A stretch of DNA of 64,000 nt from Enterococcus gallinarum NBRC 100675 (GCF_001544275.1 NZ_BCQE01000018.1:19743-83742), one strand, 5' to 3'; counted from the stretch's first letter, positions 44,215 through 56,378 are shown. Program-made: numbers and translations. Notes: a model not told the origin generated them from the letters alone.

Positions 44215-45192
44215 TTAAAAGTTCACGATTTCTTTCACTTTGTCTTCGATATCTTTAGCATTTGGCAACCAGATATTTTCTGCTTGACCGAATGGGAAGA
44301 TTGTATCTGGAGCAGATACACGTCCAATTGGTGCTTCTAATGAAAGAACCGCACGTTCAGAAATTTCAGAAACGACTTGAGCGCCTACGCCTGCTTGTTT
44401 TTGAGCTTCTTGAACAACAACCACACGACCAGTTTTTTCAACAGATTTAATGATTGTTTCCACATCAAGAGGAGCAACTGTACGCAAATCGATAATTTCA
44501 GCATTGATGTTTTCTTTTGCTAAGTTATCCGCTGCTTTGATTGCTTCACGAACCATTGCACCATAAGTGATGATCGATACGTCTGTTCCTTCACGAGTCA
44601 CCGCTGCTTTATCCAATGGAACTTCATACGCTTCTTCTGGCACTTCTTCACGGAATGAACGGTAAAGTTTCATATGTTCTAAGAAAACAACAGGATCATT
44701 GCTGCGAATAGAAGCAATTAACAATCCTTTTGCATCGTATGGGTTTGATGGAATCACGACACGGATACCTGGTGATTGAGCAATCAATCCTTCCAAGTTA
44801 TCTGAGTGCAATTCTGGTGTATGCACACCACCACCAAATGGTGAACGAATCGTAATTGGCAAGTTGCGTGTGCCGCCCATACGGTAGCGAGTACGTGCCA
44901 TTTGTCCAACGATTTCATCAAATGTTTCAAAAACGAATCCGAAGAATTGAATTTCTGGAACTGGACGGAAACCTTCTAGTGCTAAACCAAAAGCTAAACC
45001 GCCGATACCAGATTCAGCAAGAGGGGTATCGAAAACACGATCTTCACCGAATTTTTCTTGTAAACCTTCTGTTGCCCGGAAAACCCCGCCGTTTTTACCG
45101 ACGTCTTCACCAAAGACTAAAATTTCTTTGTCGTTTTCCATTTCAACAGCTAAGGCATCTGTAATTGCTTGAATCATTGTTTTTTGTGCCAT
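44215..45192 (-). CDS. pdhB: Pyruvate dehydrogenase E1 beta subunit
   Basis: The 325-residue protein begins [38 protein letters not shown] and contains [36 protein letters not shown] and PYDAKGLL, the E1-beta signatures. It forms the alpha2-beta2 E1 enzyme with PdhA for decarboxylation of pyruvate. It starts 2 nt after pdhA. Confidence 0.95.
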   Translation of the reverse strand: MAQKTMIQAITDALAVEMENDKEILVFGEDVGKNGGVFRATEGLQEKFGEDRVFDTPLAESGIGGLAFGLALEGFRPVPEIQFFGFVFETFDEIVGQMARTRYRMGGTRNLPITIRSPFGGGVHTPELHSDNLEGLIAQSPGIRVVIPSNPYDAKGLLIASIRSNDPVVFLEHMKLYRSFREEVPEEAYEVPLDKAAVTREGTDVSIITYGAMVREAIKAADNLAKENINAEIIDLRTVAPLDVETIIKSVEKTGRVVVVQEAQKQAGVGAQVVSEISERAVLSLEAPIGRVSAPDTIFPFGQAENIWLPNAKDIEDKVKEIVNF

Positions 45193-45194
45193 GA

Positions 45195-46688
<1,494 letters not shown>

Positions 46689-46734
46689 GAAACAGATAGC
46701 ATAAAAGTTAAAATCTTTTATGACTATCCGTTTC
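46689..46734 (-). terminator. Terminator of mgtA
   Basis: On the minus strand GAAACGGATAG and CATAAAAG pair with their near-complements CTATCTGTTTC and CTTTTATG. This makes a long stem of about 19 bp with minor mismatches, followed by TTTTTTAT. It lies just after the mgtA stop. Confidence 0.75.
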
Positions 46735-46739
46735 TTTTC

Positions 46740-49331
46740 TCAGATCCACTCTTTTGTATAATGGATATAGATTCTCTTAGCTACTTCTACGCTTACCAGG
46801 TAGGCAAGAATAATGCCGACAAACCATGGCCAGTAAGAAGATGGTAGCGCTGCAAAATCAAAGACTGTGTGCAGCGGCGACAAGATAATACCGAAACCTA
46901 CCAAAATCGCAAGAACGCTTGACAGTAAGACTGCTGGCGATGCGATACTTTGGAAAAATGGCAGTTTACGCGTCCGGACCATATGCACGACTAATGTTTG
47001 CGTCACAAGACCGATCATGAACCAGCCGGCTTGGAACAGCGCTTGTTCTTGAATGGTATTTGCTTGGAACACATGCCACATCACGAAGAATGTCAAGATA
47101 TCAAAAATACTGCTGACTGGTCCAATGCTTACGGTGAATTTCAATAAGCCTCTGACTTGCCACTTGACTGGTTTTTCTAGTTCTTCCACATCCACATTAT
47201 CCCAAGGAATGGTCAACTGTGCCATATCATAGACTAGATTTTGCACCAGCAATTGAATAGAAAGCATTGGCAAGAAAGGCAAGAATGCACTAGCGACAAG
47301 GATCGAAAAAACATTCCCAAAGTTTGAACTCAATGTCATCTTGATGTATTTCATCATGTTTGTGAAAACTTTACGGCCTTCAATGACCCCTTTATCTAAC
47401 ACATTCAAGCTTTTTTCTAATAAAATGATCGAACTTGCGTCTTTGGTAATGTCTGCGGCCGTATCTACAGAAATACCGACATCAGCAGCCCGCAGTGCAG
47501 GCGCATCATTGATTCCATCTCCCATAAATCCGACAGTATGACCATCGGCTTGCAGCGACTGAATGATGCGTGACTTTTGCATAGGATTCAACTTAGCAAA
47601 TAGATTGACCGCTTCTGCTTTTTCAGCCAATTCTTCATCAGAGAGACGATCAACGTCTATCCCTAGAAGATAGTCGTTCACTTCGATCCCCACATCTTTA
47701 CACACCTTTTGCGCCACGATCGCATTGTCACCAGTCAAAACTTTCACGTTGACACCATGACCATGTAATGAAGCAATAGCTGTTTTTGCGGACTCTTTCG
47801 CTGGGTCTAAAAAGCCCATGAATCCGATCATGATCATATCTTGTTCATCTTCAACTGTGTAGACGGCTTCTGCGTGAGCATCTCGCTTGATTGCTACTGT
47901 TAGGACACGCATGCCCTGTTTATTCAAGCGGTGATTTACCTCACGAAGTTTTTCTCTTAATTCATCTGTCAATTCCAGAACTTGTCCGTTGACTTCCACG
48001 TATTTGCAGACTTTCTCCATTTCCTCAGCAGCACCTTTTGTGACCATGATTTGGTGCCCATCTGCTTTGACAACCACTGTTAAACGCCGGCGGGAAAAGT
48101 CAAAGGGGATTTCATCCACTTTGATGACTTCTTGATAAGGCGCTTGGCGCTCTGTATCTTCGAAGTAGTTCAATACCGCAATATCCATCAAATTTTTCCA
48201 ACCTGTTTGATAATAGGAATTCAAATAGGTCATATCCAACACTTGTTGGTCTTCTTTACCAAACGGATTCAGATGCTGCACTAATACGACGCGATCTTCA
48301 GTGATCGTGCCGGTTTTATCCGTACATAAAACGTCCATACTGCCCAAGTTTTGAATCGAAGGCAATTCTTTGACGATCACTTTTTCTTTAGCTAACGACA
48401 TGGCACCTTTTGCCAAATTACTTGTGACGATCATTGGCAACATTTCCGGAGTCAAACCAACAGCTACAGCGATTGCGAAGAAAAGGGCTTCTCCCCAGTC
48501 GCCTTTTGTCAATCCATTGATCAAAAAGACGATGGGAAACAAAACCATTACCATTCGCAGCAACAATTTACTGACTTTCGTCAAACCATCCTCAAAAGTA
48601 GTCTTTCCTCGTTTTGACGTTGCATTTTTGGCAATATCACCAAAAAAAGTACTTTGACCGGTTTTTAAAATAATTGCTTTACCTTGTCCACTAAGGACAT
48701 CTGTTCCCATGAAAACCAAATCTTGCATATCTAATGCGGAAATCGTTTCTTTAGAATCTTTGATCCCAGCATCGACAAATTTTTCCACCGGCATAGATTC
48801 TCCGGTCAGAGAAGATTGATTGATAAATAAATCTTTTGTCCAAATCAAAATAGCATCTGCCGGAATCATATCCCCGGTTGCCAATGTCACGATGTCTCCT
48901 GGTACGACTTCATCCATCGGAATCTCGATCGTTTCGCCGTCTCGAGTGACAGAACATGTATTTTCAATTAATTCTTTTAAGGCCAAACTTGCTTTTTGCG
49001 AACGATATTCTTGCACGAATGTGATCGTAACACTTGCTAAGATCATGATTCCCATCACGACCACTGCTTCATAATCACCTGTGAAAAAAGAAATGACCAT
49101 CAGCAAAGCCAAAACTAATACAAAAGGATCTTTGAAAGCACTTAAAAACATCAGCCAAGCAGGTGTTGGTTTTTGTGCATCTACTTGGTTTGGTCCATAT
49201 TCGTCCAGACGTTCTGCTGCATCCTCTTTTGATAGTCCATTAAACGAAGTCCGCATTTCCATCAGTAACTCTCTTTCCGAAAGTTGTGCAAGTAATTTTA
49301 ATTCTTGATCTTTAGATAATTTTTTTAACAT
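46740..49331 (-). CDS. mgtA: Magnesium-importing P3B-type ATPase
   Basis: The 863-residue protein has CTDKTGTITEDRVV (phosphorylation), LTGESMPVEKF (actuator), LTGDNAIVA and FMGDGINDAPALRAADVGIS. The membrane segments VAVGLTPEMLPMIVTSNLAKGA and NLVYDMAQLTIPWDNVDVE are hallmarks of MgtA/MgtB. The upstream M-box riboswitch independently supports Mg2+ control. The start has AGGAGG 9 nt upstream. Confidence 0.95.
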   Translation of the reverse strand: MLKKLSKDQELKLLAQLSERELLMEMRTSFNGLSKEDAAERLDEYGPNQVDAQKPTPAWLMFLSAFKDPFVLVLALLMVISFFTGDYEAVVVMGIMILASVTITFVQEYRSQKASLALKELIENTCSVTRDGETIEIPMDEVVPGDIVTLATGDMIPADAILIWTKDLFINQSSLTGESMPVEKFVDAGIKDSKETISALDMQDLVFMGTDVLSGQGKAIILKTGQSTFFGDIAKNATSKRGKTTFEDGLTKVSKLLLRMVMVLFPIVFLINGLTKGDWGEALFFAIAVAVGLTPEMLPMIVTSNLAKGAMSLAKEKVIVKELPSIQNLGSMDVLCTDKTGTITEDRVVLVQHLNPFGKEDQQVLDMTYLNSYYQTGWKNLMDIAVLNYFEDTERQAPYQEVIKVDEIPFDFSRRRLTVVVKADGHQIMVTKGAAEEMEKVCKYVEVNGQVLELTDELREKLREVNHRLNKQGMRVLTVAIKRDAHAEAVYTVEDEQDMIMIGFMGFLDPAKESAKTAIASLHGHGVNVKVLTGDNAIVAQKVCKDVGIEVNDYLLGIDVDRLSDEELAEKAEAVNLFAKLNPMQKSRIIQSLQADGHTVGFMGDGINDAPALRAADVGISVDTAADITKDASSIILLEKSLNVLDKGVIEGRKVFTNMMKYIKMTLSSNFGNVFSILVASAFLPFLPMLSIQLLVQNLVYDMAQLTIPWDNVDVEELEKPVKWQVRGLLKFTVSIGPVSSIFDILTFFVMWHVFQANTIQEQALFQAGWFMIGLVTQTLVVHMVRTRKLPFFQSIASPAVLLSSVLAILVGFGIILSPLHTVFDFAALPSSYWPWFVGIILAYLVSVEVAKRIYIHYTKEWI

Positions 49332-49349
49332 CTTCTTTTCCTCCTATAA

Positions 49350-49415
49350 CTAGGAGTTGCATTTGCTACCCCTAGCATTCTTTTTATTGTTCATCTGGGG
49401 ACTGGGGTATTCCAT
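49350..49415 (-). CDS. Short upstream ORF in the mgtA leader
   Basis: A 21-codon ORF reads MEYPSPQMNNKKNARGSKCN plus a final Ser, preceded by AGAGAGG about 9 nt upstream. Its stop lies 18 nt before the mgtA start, so coupling is possible. The acidic residue and alternating prolines right after the start recall the MgtL peptide of enterobacteria (MEPDPTPLP), where slow or destabilised translation controls mgtA. Resemblance is only in pattern, and translation is unproven. Confidence 0.45.
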   Translation of the reverse strand: MEYPSPQMNNKKNARGSKCNS

Positions 49416-49570
49416 GTTCATCTTCCTCTCTGTTTATCAAGCAAGAAACTCTGGATCATGCAGAAGTGTTGGTCAAAAATAAAGGCAGTCAGCAATTGTC
49501 TTGCAGCACCTCATAAAGGTCTGTATGTATCAGCTAAAATAAAGGCATCAGTGACCATTAACACAAAAAA

Positions 49571-49595
49571 ACGCATGCTCCCAATAAGCATGCGT
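49571..49595 (-). terminator. Intrinsic terminator of the M-box leader
   Basis: ACGCATGC and GCATGCGT form a perfect 8-bp stem followed by TTTTTTTG on the minus strand. It sits directly after the M-box aptamer and should form when Mg2+ is high, ending transcription before mgtA. Confidence 0.88.
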
Positions 49596-49604
49596 AAAAA
49601 ACTC

Positions 49605-49768
49605 ATGATCATTGTAGAGCTTTAGCACTATAGGGCGTAGATAACTTGACGTTATCAGCTGCTTTGGGTTTAACCTTCACGATTAGACCTGTCCTACCAA
49701 CTAAGCATCTCTCGATACTTTTGCGGCAGCAGCTTGTGTCCATATAGGAGCCTCACCTAACAATTATT
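49605..49768 (-). ncRNA. M-box (ykoK) magnesium riboswitch
   Basis: The minus strand carries the conserved blocks GTTAGGTGAGGCTCCTATAT, GCTGCTGCC, CAGCTG and AGTGCTAAAGCTCTAC, in consensus order. The ATTGT/ACAAT ends form the P1 stem. The M-box binds several Mg2+ ions and controls a downstream terminator. Here it precedes mgtA with a 230-nt leader in between. Confidence 0.95.
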
Positions 49769-49863
49769 TATTTCTATCCTCACTATAGTCTATCTAATTA
49801 TATAGGTCAACCATTATGTGAAAATACTTTTGTTATTTTTCAATTCCATTTTCAGTTTTTGGA

Positions 49864-50994
49864 TCATTGGATCGAAGGATCTGCCATTCCGGACAGACGG
49901 TAATATTGAGCCAACACTTCTTTGATTCGCTGACTTGCTTTACCATCACCATAAGGATTTTCAGCATGCGCCATTGCGGTATATGCAGCGTGATCCTGCA
50001 ACAACTGCTTCGTTGCTTGATACACATCCTCTTCCCCTGTACCGACCAATTTCAACGTTCCTGCCGCAATGCCTTCTGGACGTTCAGTTGTGTCCCGCAA
50101 CACCAATACAGGAACACCGAGAGAAGGGGCTTCTTCCTGGACACCGCCGGAATCAGTTAGAATCAATGTGCTTTGGTTGGCAAAATTGTGAAAATCGATG
50201 ACATCTAAAGGTTCAATCAATGTAACATTCTCTAAAGCACCCAGAGTTTCTTGGGCAATTTCTCGAACTTTGGGATTTTTATGCATCGGAAAAACGACTG
50301 AGACTTCTGGAAACTCGCCTGCAATTCGAGCCAATGCCTGAAAAACATTCTTCATCGGCTGACCTAAATTCTCTCTGCGGTGCATCGTCAACAAAATCTT
50401 TCGCTGTTTTTTGTCTGTTAGTGTAGGATGCTGATAGTCTTGAGAAACAGTGTAGCGCATGGCATCAATCGCGGTATTGCCAGTGACAAAGATGGCTTCT
50501 GGATCATGATTTTCCGCAAGTAGATTTTCTTTACTTTGAAGCGTTGGAGCAAAGTAAAGATCCGTTAGCACATCGATGAGTTGCCGGTTGGCTTCTTCCG
50601 GATAGGGTGATCGTTTATTCCACGTCCGCAAACCAGCTTCAACATGACCGATCGGGATCTGAGCGTAAAAAGCTGCGGTTGCTGCGGCATATGCCGTTGT
50701 TGTGTCACCATGAACAAGCACAATTGACGGTTTTTCTTGGTGGAGAATCGGTTCTAATTCCAGCAAGACTTTTGTAGTGATGCCGGTCAACGTCTGTCCC
50801 AATGTCATGATATCCAAGTCGTAATCAGGTTCGATCGCAAAAACCTCTAATACTTGATCTAACATCTCGCGATGTTGGGCTGTCACCACGACAATTGATT
50901 GAAATCGAGGATCAGCCTCTAATTCTTTTACCAAAGGCGCCATCTTGATGGCTTCCGGTCTTGTCCCAAAAACGGACATTACTTTGATAGTCAA
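49864..50994 (-). CDS. mnaA: UDP-N-acetylglucosamine 2-epimerase (non-hydrolysing)
   Basis: The protein is about 376 residues. It begins LTIKVMSVFGTRPEAIKMAPLVKEL, as in WecB/MnaA, and contains VHGDTTTAYAAATAAFYAQIPIGHVEAGLRT and TDSGGVQEEAPSLGVPVLVLR with catalytic Glu and His residues. It interconverts UDP-GlcNAc and UDP-ManNAc for wall teichoic acid or capsule. The start is a TTG at 50994 after GCAGGTGAG; the longer ATG frame adds 18 residues with no good ribosome binding site. Confidence 0.93.
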   Translation of the reverse strand: MTIKVMSVFGTRPEAIKMAPLVKELEADPRFQSIVVVTAQHREMLDQVLEVFAIEPDYDLDIMTLGQTLTGITTKVLLELEPILHQEKPSIVLVHGDTTTAYAAATAAFYAQIPIGHVEAGLRTWNKRSPYPEEANRQLIDVLTDLYFAPTLQSKENLLAENHDPEAIFVTGNTAIDAMRYTVSQDYQHPTLTDKKQRKILLTMHRRENLGQPMKNVFQALARIAGEFPEVSVVFPMHKNPKVREIAQETLGALENVTLIEPLDVIDFHNFANQSTLILTDSGGVQEEAPSLGVPVLVLRDTTERPEGIAAGTLKLVGTGEEDVYQATKQLLQDHAAYTAMAHAENPYGDGKASQRIKEVLAQYYRLSGMADPSIQ

Positions 50995-51196
50995 ACACTC
51001 ACCTGCTTCTTTCTGCATGTTTACTTTATTGTTATTGCTCTTACTCACTTAGTCAACTGAATATCCGCTTTTAGCTCAGAATATTTTTTAGTTTTTTTCA
51101 TCATTTCTTCTATTATAACGAAAGATTAAGAAAAACCAAATAGTCGATAAAGATGATTCCACAAAAAGCAGAAGGTCAGCGCTGAAAATAAAAAAA

Positions 51197-51275
51197 CCAA
51201 AAGACTTGTTGCCCTCAGCAGCAAGTGATAAGAATGTTTTCCTATCGCTTGCTGCAAGACCAAGAAATCTTTTGG
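51197..51275 (-). terminator. Two-tier terminator after guaC
   Basis: An outer stem CCAAAAGA/TCTTTTGG encloses an inner stem GCAGCAAGTGATA/TATCGCTTGCTGC (51218-51230 and 51243-51255). On the minus strand TTTTTTTATT follows. The size and double tier are larger than a normal terminator. Confidence 0.8.
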
Positions 51276-51321
51276 ATCGAACTTTTATTCATGCCACTGT
51301 CAATTCTACAGCCGAAGCAAC

Positions 51322-52308
51322 TTAAATTGTATCGCCATTGAAAATCGAGTTTTTCACGATCACATAATCAACTTTTCGAATCGATTCGAGATCTTTGCCA
51401 CCGGCATAGGAGATCGATGATTGTAGATCTTGCTGCATCTCAACCAAAGTATCTTTCAAAGAACCTTTGTAAGGGATCCAGATTTTTTTCCCTTCGACGT
51501 TTTTCTTTTCCCCTTTTTGGAATTCAGAAGCAGAGCCAAAGTATTCTTTTAAAACGACACCATTTTCGACTTTTGTTTCCCCGGGAGATTCTTCATGTCC
51601 AGCAAACAATGAACCAATCATGACCATCGTTGCCCCAAAACGAACAGATTTTGCGATATCTCCATGGGTGCGGATTCCCCCATCGGCGATAATCGGCTTG
51701 CGAGCTGCTTTTGCACACCAGCGTAATGCAGCTAATTGCCACCCACCAGTTCCAAAACCAGTTTTGATTTTAGTGATACAAACTTTCCCTGGTCCGATCC
51801 CGACTTTCGTTGCATCCGCGCCGGCATTTTCCAATTCTCGGACCGCTTCAGGTGTACCAACGTTCCCTGCAATCACAAAAGCATCTGGTAAATGTTTTTT
51901 GATATGTTGGATCATATTGATGACAGCATTGGAATGTCCATGGGCAATATCGATCGTAATGTAATCAGGCACCAGTCCTTCAGCAGCCAATGTTTCGACA
52001 AAAGTATACTCATAATCTTTGACACCGACACTGATCGAAGAGATCAGGCCTTTTTCCTTCATTTTTTTGATAAAAGGAATGCGGGCTGCTTCGTCAAAGC
52101 GATGCATAATATAAAAATAGCCATTTTCAGCTAAGAATTCTGCGATAGATTCATCAATGATCGTTTGCATATTTGCAGGAACGACCGGCATTTTAAATGA
52201 ATGTTTGCCTAAAGTAACCGTCGTATCACATTCTGAACGGCTATTCACGATACATTTATTAGGGATCAATTGTATATCTTCGTAATCAAAAACTTTCATG
52301 TCAAACAT
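51322..52308 (-). CDS. guaC: GMP reductase
   Basis: The protein is about 328 residues. It shows [27 protein letters not shown] with the catalytic Cys, [38 protein letters not shown], and [11 protein letters not shown]. This is GuaC rather than IMP dehydrogenase, since CBS domains are absent. It converts GMP to IMP, linking to the nearby purine operon. The start at 52308 follows GGAGG; an upstream ATG 12 codons earlier is less likely. Confidence 0.94.
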   Translation of the reverse strand: MFDMKVFDYEDIQLIPNKCIVNSRSECDTTVTLGKHSFKMPVVPANMQTIIDESIAEFLAENGYFYIMHRFDEAARIPFIKKMKEKGLISSISVGVKDYEYTFVETLAAEGLVPDYITIDIAHGHSNAVINMIQHIKKHLPDAFVIAGNVGTPEAVRELENAGADATKVGIGPGKVCITKIKTGFGTGGWQLAALRWCAKAARKPIIADGGIRTHGDIAKSVRFGATMVMIGSLFAGHEESPGETKVENGVVLKEYFGSASEFQKGEKKNVEGKKIWIPYKGSLKDTLVEMQQDLQSSISYAGGKDLESIRKVDYVIVKNSIFNGDTI

Positions 52309-52441
52309 AAAAATATCCTCCAAATCTTGATAAGAGTGAAGCAAGCATCAAATGGCTGTCGCCTATTTTTAATGCCCACAACAATTTAAACCAGCTCACT
52401 CATAAATACAAGTGTTTTAGAATCTTTTTTAAAAAAAGCAA

Positions 52442-52472
52442 CAGGAATGTTCGTCTTTTACGAACATTCCTG
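52442..52472 (-). terminator. Terminator of the aldo/keto reductase gene
   Basis: CAGGAATGTTCGT and ACGAACATTCCTG form a perfect 13-bp stem with a 5-nt loop, followed by TTGCTTTTTTT on the minus strand. Confidence 0.88.
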
Positions 52473-52509
52473 AGATAGTTTCCATTAAATAAAGGGTTTC
52501 TTCTTTTTT

Positions 52510-53424
52510 TTAAGGTAAAATATTGCCAGCTGCCAAATATACTTCATACCATTCTTGGCGTGTCAACACAATCGTAGATGCCTTAGCGATCTCTTCGATA
52601 CGATGCGGCGTCATCGTGCCTGCGATCACCTGCATATTTGCTGGGTGCCGTAGAATCCAAGCAGATGCGATTCCTGTCGCAGTCGTTTGATACTTCTCAG
52701 CCAATTCTTCTAGTTTTGCATTCAGTTCTGGGAATTTCTCATTTCCGATGAAGACACCTTCAAAGAATCCATATTGGTATGGCGACCACGCTTGGATCGT
52801 CATATCATTCAGCCGAGAATACTCAAGAATTCCGCCATCATGATCGACACTGCCGCTATCCGTCATATTGACATGGATGCCTCGATCGATCATTCCAGTA
52901 TGCATGATGCCAAATTGCAATTGATTGGCCAGCAATGGTTGAGAGACATATTTTTTCAACAATTCGATTTGACCAGGATTTTGATTGCTGACTCCAAAAT
53001 ACTTAACTTTTCCCGCTTTTTCCAGCTCGTCGAAAGCAGCAGCGACTTCTTCGGGCTCCACTAACGTATCCGGGCGATGCAACAGCAACGCGTCAAGATA
53101 ATCCATTTTCAAGCGTTTCAAACTGCCTTCAACGGATTTAATAATGTGTTCTTTCGAAAAATCGAACATTTTCCCTGGGACGATACCACATTTCGATTGA
53201 ATGAAAAGATCTTCCCTTTTATATTCGGTTTGTGCAAGGGCATCTGCAAAAATACTTTCGCATTCGCCACCGCCATAGATATCTGCATGATCAAAGAAAG
53301 TAATACCATTCTCGATTGCTGTCGTCAGTACAGCTACAGGATCTTTTGCATTATTGATTCGCATCAATCCCAAAATGACACTTGAAACTTCTAAATCGGT
53401 TGAACCAAATTTAATTTTTTTCAC
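52510..53424 (-). CDS. Aldo/keto reductase
   Basis: The 304-residue protein has the TIM-barrel AKR tetrad: Asp and Tyr in FFDHADIYGGG, Lys in LFIQSKCGI, and His in ALLLHRPD. The cofactor motif VIAGTMTPHRIEEI is near the C-terminus. It resembles YdhF-type reductases. NADPH-dependent reduction of an unknown carbonyl is expected. It is monocistronic. Confidence 0.9.
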   Translation of the reverse strand: MKKIKFGSTDLEVSSVILGLMRINNAKDPVAVLTTAIENGITFFDHADIYGGGECESIFADALAQTEYKREDLFIQSKCGIVPGKMFDFSKEHIIKSVEGSLKRLKMDYLDALLLHRPDTLVEPEEVAAAFDELEKAGKVKYFGVSNQNPGQIELLKKYVSQPLLANQLQFGIMHTGMIDRGIHVNMTDSGSVDHDGGILEYSRLNDMTIQAWSPYQYGFFEGVFIGNEKFPELNAKLEELAEKYQTTATGIASAWILRHPANMQVIAGTMTPHRIEEIAKASTIVLTRQEWYEVYLAAGNILP

Positions 53425-53495
53425 GTATTTTTCCTCCTCTGTTTGCTCTTCTATTTTAGCATATCCGTTTGAAAACGCTACCTCTTTTTAAGAAA

Positions 53496-53528
53496 AAAAG
53501 ATCGCTGTTCTCTCATCAGCGATCTTTT
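53496..53528 (-). terminator. Terminator of the pur operon
   Basis: AAAAGATCGCTG and CAGCGATCTTTT form a 12-bp stem with a 9-nt loop, followed by TTTCTT on the minus strand. It lies about 33 nt after the purD stop. Confidence 0.85.
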
Positions 53529-53560
53529 GTTTAAACGATGGAACCAAAGAGAAGTTGCGG

Positions 53561-54814
53561 TTACTTTAATGCTTTGGCACCAATATCTTTTCGATAAAAC
53601 ATCTTGTTCAAAGGCATTTTTGCTAGCGCTTGGTAAACTTTCTTTTGCGCTTCCTCCAAAGAAGCACCTTGCCCTTCCGCTAAAAATACTCGCCCGCCTG
53701 CTGCCACCAATTCTCCTGCTCTTTCAGCAACCCCTGCATAAAACAGTTGAACATCTTCAGCCGCTTTTTGCGGAATGATCATTCCCTGTTGATAGGTTTC
53801 TGGATACCCTTCAGCCGCCACGACCACACCAACAGAAAACTGCTGATTCCAAGTAATCTCCGGCTGTCTTCCATTGAGCAATGCATCAATAATCTGAGCT
53901 AACCCACTCGTTAGCCGACTCAAAACGACTTGCGTCTCTGGATCTCCAAAACGAGCATTGAATTCAATCACTTTAGGTCCTTCAACTGTAGCAATCAGCC
54001 CCGCATATAAAATACCCGTAAAGGGTGTTCCTTGATCAATCATTCCTGTAGCAGCCGGGATCAAAACCGTCTCGATTGCTTGATCGATCATTGACTGAGG
54101 AATTTGCGGAACAGGAGAGTAAGCTCCCATTCCACCAGTATTCGGTCCTTCATCCCCATCAAACGCTCGTTTATGATCTTGCGCAATCACCATGGGATAA
54201 ACTTGCTCTTCATGAACAAAAGCCAGCAGCGAAAACTCTTCTCCTTCCAGAAAATCTTCGATCACAACTTTGGCACCACTTTGACCAAATTTTTGTTCTT
54301 CCAACATTTCTTCTACCGCAGCCAGTGCCTGATCCACTGTTGCTGCGACAACGACCCCTTTTCCAGCAGCTAAACCGTCTGCTTTGATTACGATTGGGGC
54401 ACCTTTTTCTTGGATATACGCTTTCGCTTTTTCACTATCTACAAAAGACTGGTATTCGGCGGTTGGAATCTGATATTTTGCCATCAATTCTTTGGCAAAT
54501 TCCTTCGAACCTTCAATCATCGCCGCTGCTTTATTTGGGCCAAAAATGTTCAATCCTGCAGCTTGGAAATCATCAACGATGCCATTAAGCAAAGGAACTT
54601 CAGGGCCTACAAAGGTCCAATCGATGGCCATCTCTTTTGCAAACGCGATCAAGCTTTGATGGTCTGTTTCTGGGATAGCAACTACCTGAATGCCATCGCT
54701 GACCATGCCCGGATTCCCTTTCGCGCAGTAGACTGTTTCTACGATCGGATCTGCGAGTAATTTCTTGGCGATTGCATGTTCCCTACCACCACTACCAATA
54801 ACTAAAAGCTTCAT
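53561..54814 (-). CDS. purD: Phosphoribosylamine-glycine ligase
   Basis: The 417-residue protein begins MKLLVIGSGGREHAIAKKL and has the ATP-grasp motifs PIVIKADGLAAGKGVVVAAT, KVVIEDFLEGEEFSLLAFV and EFNARFGDPETQ. It carries out step 2 of purine synthesis, making GAR from phosphoribosylamine and glycine. It is the last gene of the operon. Confidence 0.96.
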   Translation of the reverse strand: MKLLVIGSGGREHAIAKKLLADPIVETVYCAKGNPGMVSDGIQVVAIPETDHQSLIAFAKEMAIDWTFVGPEVPLLNGIVDDFQAAGLNIFGPNKAAAMIEGSKEFAKELMAKYQIPTAEYQSFVDSEKAKAYIQEKGAPIVIKADGLAAGKGVVVAATVDQALAAVEEMLEEQKFGQSGAKVVIEDFLEGEEFSLLAFVHEEQVYPMVIAQDHKRAFDGDEGPNTGGMGAYSPVPQIPQSMIDQAIETVLIPAATGMIDQGTPFTGILYAGLIATVEGPKVIEFNARFGDPETQVVLSRLTSGLAQIIDALLNGRQPEITWNQQFSVGVVVAAEGYPETYQQGMIIPQKAAEDVQLFYAGVAERAGELVAAGGRVFLAEGQGASLEEAQKKVYQALAKMPLNKMFYRKDIGAKALK

Positions 54815-54839
54815 CTGCTCCTCCTGAATTTAATGTCTT

Positions 54840-56378
54840 TTAATGTCTAAAATGCCGAACGCCAGTAAAGATCATCGCTACTCCGTATTGATCTGCCATT
54901 TCGATAGACGCTTGGTCTTTAATACTGCCTCCAGGTTGAATGATTGCCTTGATTCCCCGTTTTGCAGCATATTCCACGCTATCATCCATTGGGAAGAACG
55001 CATCGCTAGCTAAAACTGCATCCGTTAATTTTCCAGCTTCAGCAGCTTGTTCAATGGCGATTTTTACAGAACCCACGCGATTCATTTGGCCAGCACCAAT
55101 TCCAACTGTTTGATATTGGTTCGCTAAAACGATGGCATTTGATTTGACATGTTTTACCGCTTTCCAAGCAAAAGCCATTGCTTCCAACTCATTCTTGCTA
55201 GGCTGACGTTTCGTTACGACCGTCCAATCCTTAGGAGATTCTGCTAATGTATCTTGTTCTTGAACTAATAAACCACCTAATACAGAGACCATTTCTGTTT
55301 CGACAGGATTTGCTACAAAATCTAACGTCATCAAGCGAATGTTTTTCTTCTTCGTCAAAATATCCAGCGCCGCTGGTTCAAAAGCAGGCGCAATCACGAT
55401 CTCAAGAAATATTTGATGCAATGCAGCAGCTGTTGCTTCATCAACGGGGCGATTCAATACGATGATTCCTCCAAAAATCGAAACTGGATCTGCTTCGTAT
55501 GCCCGTTCAAAAGCGTCAAAAATCGTCGTCGCTGTTCCGATACCACAAGGATTCATATGTTTAAGAGCGACTGCAGTGGGTTCCGTAAATTCTTTTGCGA
55601 TTCGCAAAGCGGCATCCGCATCTTTGATGTTGTTGTAGGACAATTCTTTGCCGTGAAGTTGTTTTGCACTAGCGATCGAATAAGGAACTGGCAATGCATC
55701 TTGATAAAAAGCAGCAGTTTGATGGCTATTTTCTCCGTAGCGCAACGTTTGTTTCAATTCATACGTCAGTGTCAACTTCTCCGGTTCAGATTCTTCAACT
55801 GCTTTTGTCAAATAATCGGCGATCAAGGCATCATAAGCTGCTGTATGGCGAAATACTTTAGCCGCTAAGCGTTTGCGCGTGGCAAGCTGCGTCTGACCGG
55901 TTTCCGTCAATTCATCTAGAATGAGGGGATAATCTTTAGGATCAACGATCACTGTCACTGCAGCAAAGTTTTTTGCAGCGGAGCGCAGCATGCTTGGTCC
56001 ACCAATATCGATATTCTCAATGGCTTGCTCTTCTGTCACATCCGCTTGGGCAATCGTTTCCTTAAAAGGATAAAGGTTGACAACAACCAGATCGATCGGC
56101 GCAATGTCATGTTTTTCCATTGCTGCTAAATGTTCAGGCAGGTCCCGGCGACCCAGCAAACCACCGTGGATCTTTGGATGCAATGTTTTGACACGTCCGT
56201 CCATCATTTCGGGAAATCCTGTGACCGTTTCTATCGCAATCGGTTCAAGACCAGCCGCTTCCAAAGCAGATTTTGTCCCTCCTGTCGAAATGATTTCGTA
56301 GCCGTTTTGTACTAAATTTTTGGCAAAAGATACGATCCCTTGTTTATCTGACACACTGATCAACGCTCTTTTTTTCAC
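54840..56378 (-). CDS. purH: AICAR transformylase/IMP cyclohydrolase
   Basis: The 512-residue bifunctional protein has an MGS-like IMP cyclohydrolase domain ([32 protein letters not shown]) and an AICAR transformylase domain with KHMNPCGIG. It performs the last two steps to IMP. Its start overlaps the purN end by 4 nt. Confidence 0.96.
   Translation of the reverse strand: MKKRALISVSDKQGIVSFAKNLVQNGYEIISTGGTKSALEAAGLEPIAIETVTGFPEMMDGRVKTLHPKIHGGLLGRRDLPEHLAAMEKHDIAPIDLVVVNLYPFKETIAQADVTEEQAIENIDIGGPSMLRSAAKNFAAVTVIVDPKDYPLILDELTETGQTQLATRKRLAAKVFRHTAAYDALIADYLTKAVEESEPEKLTLTYELKQTLRYGENSHQTAAFYQDALPVPYSIASAKQLHGKELSYNNIKDADAALRIAKEFTEPTAVALKHMNPCGIGTATTIFDAFERAYEADPVSIFGGIIVLNRPVDEATAAALHQIFLEIVIAPAFEPAALDILTKKKNIRLMTLDFVANPVETEMVSVLGGLLVQEQDTLAESPKDWTVVTKRQPSKNELEAMAFAWKAVKHVKSNAIVLANQYQTVGIGAGQMNRVGSVKIAIEQAAEAGKLTDAVLASDAFFPMDDSVEYAAKRGIKAIIQPGGSIKDQASIEMADQYGVAMIFTGVRHFRH

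Noticed and set aside
52309..52441. Possible purine riboswitch upstream of guaC
   Set aside because: No three-way junction consensus found; the same was concluded for the purC leader.
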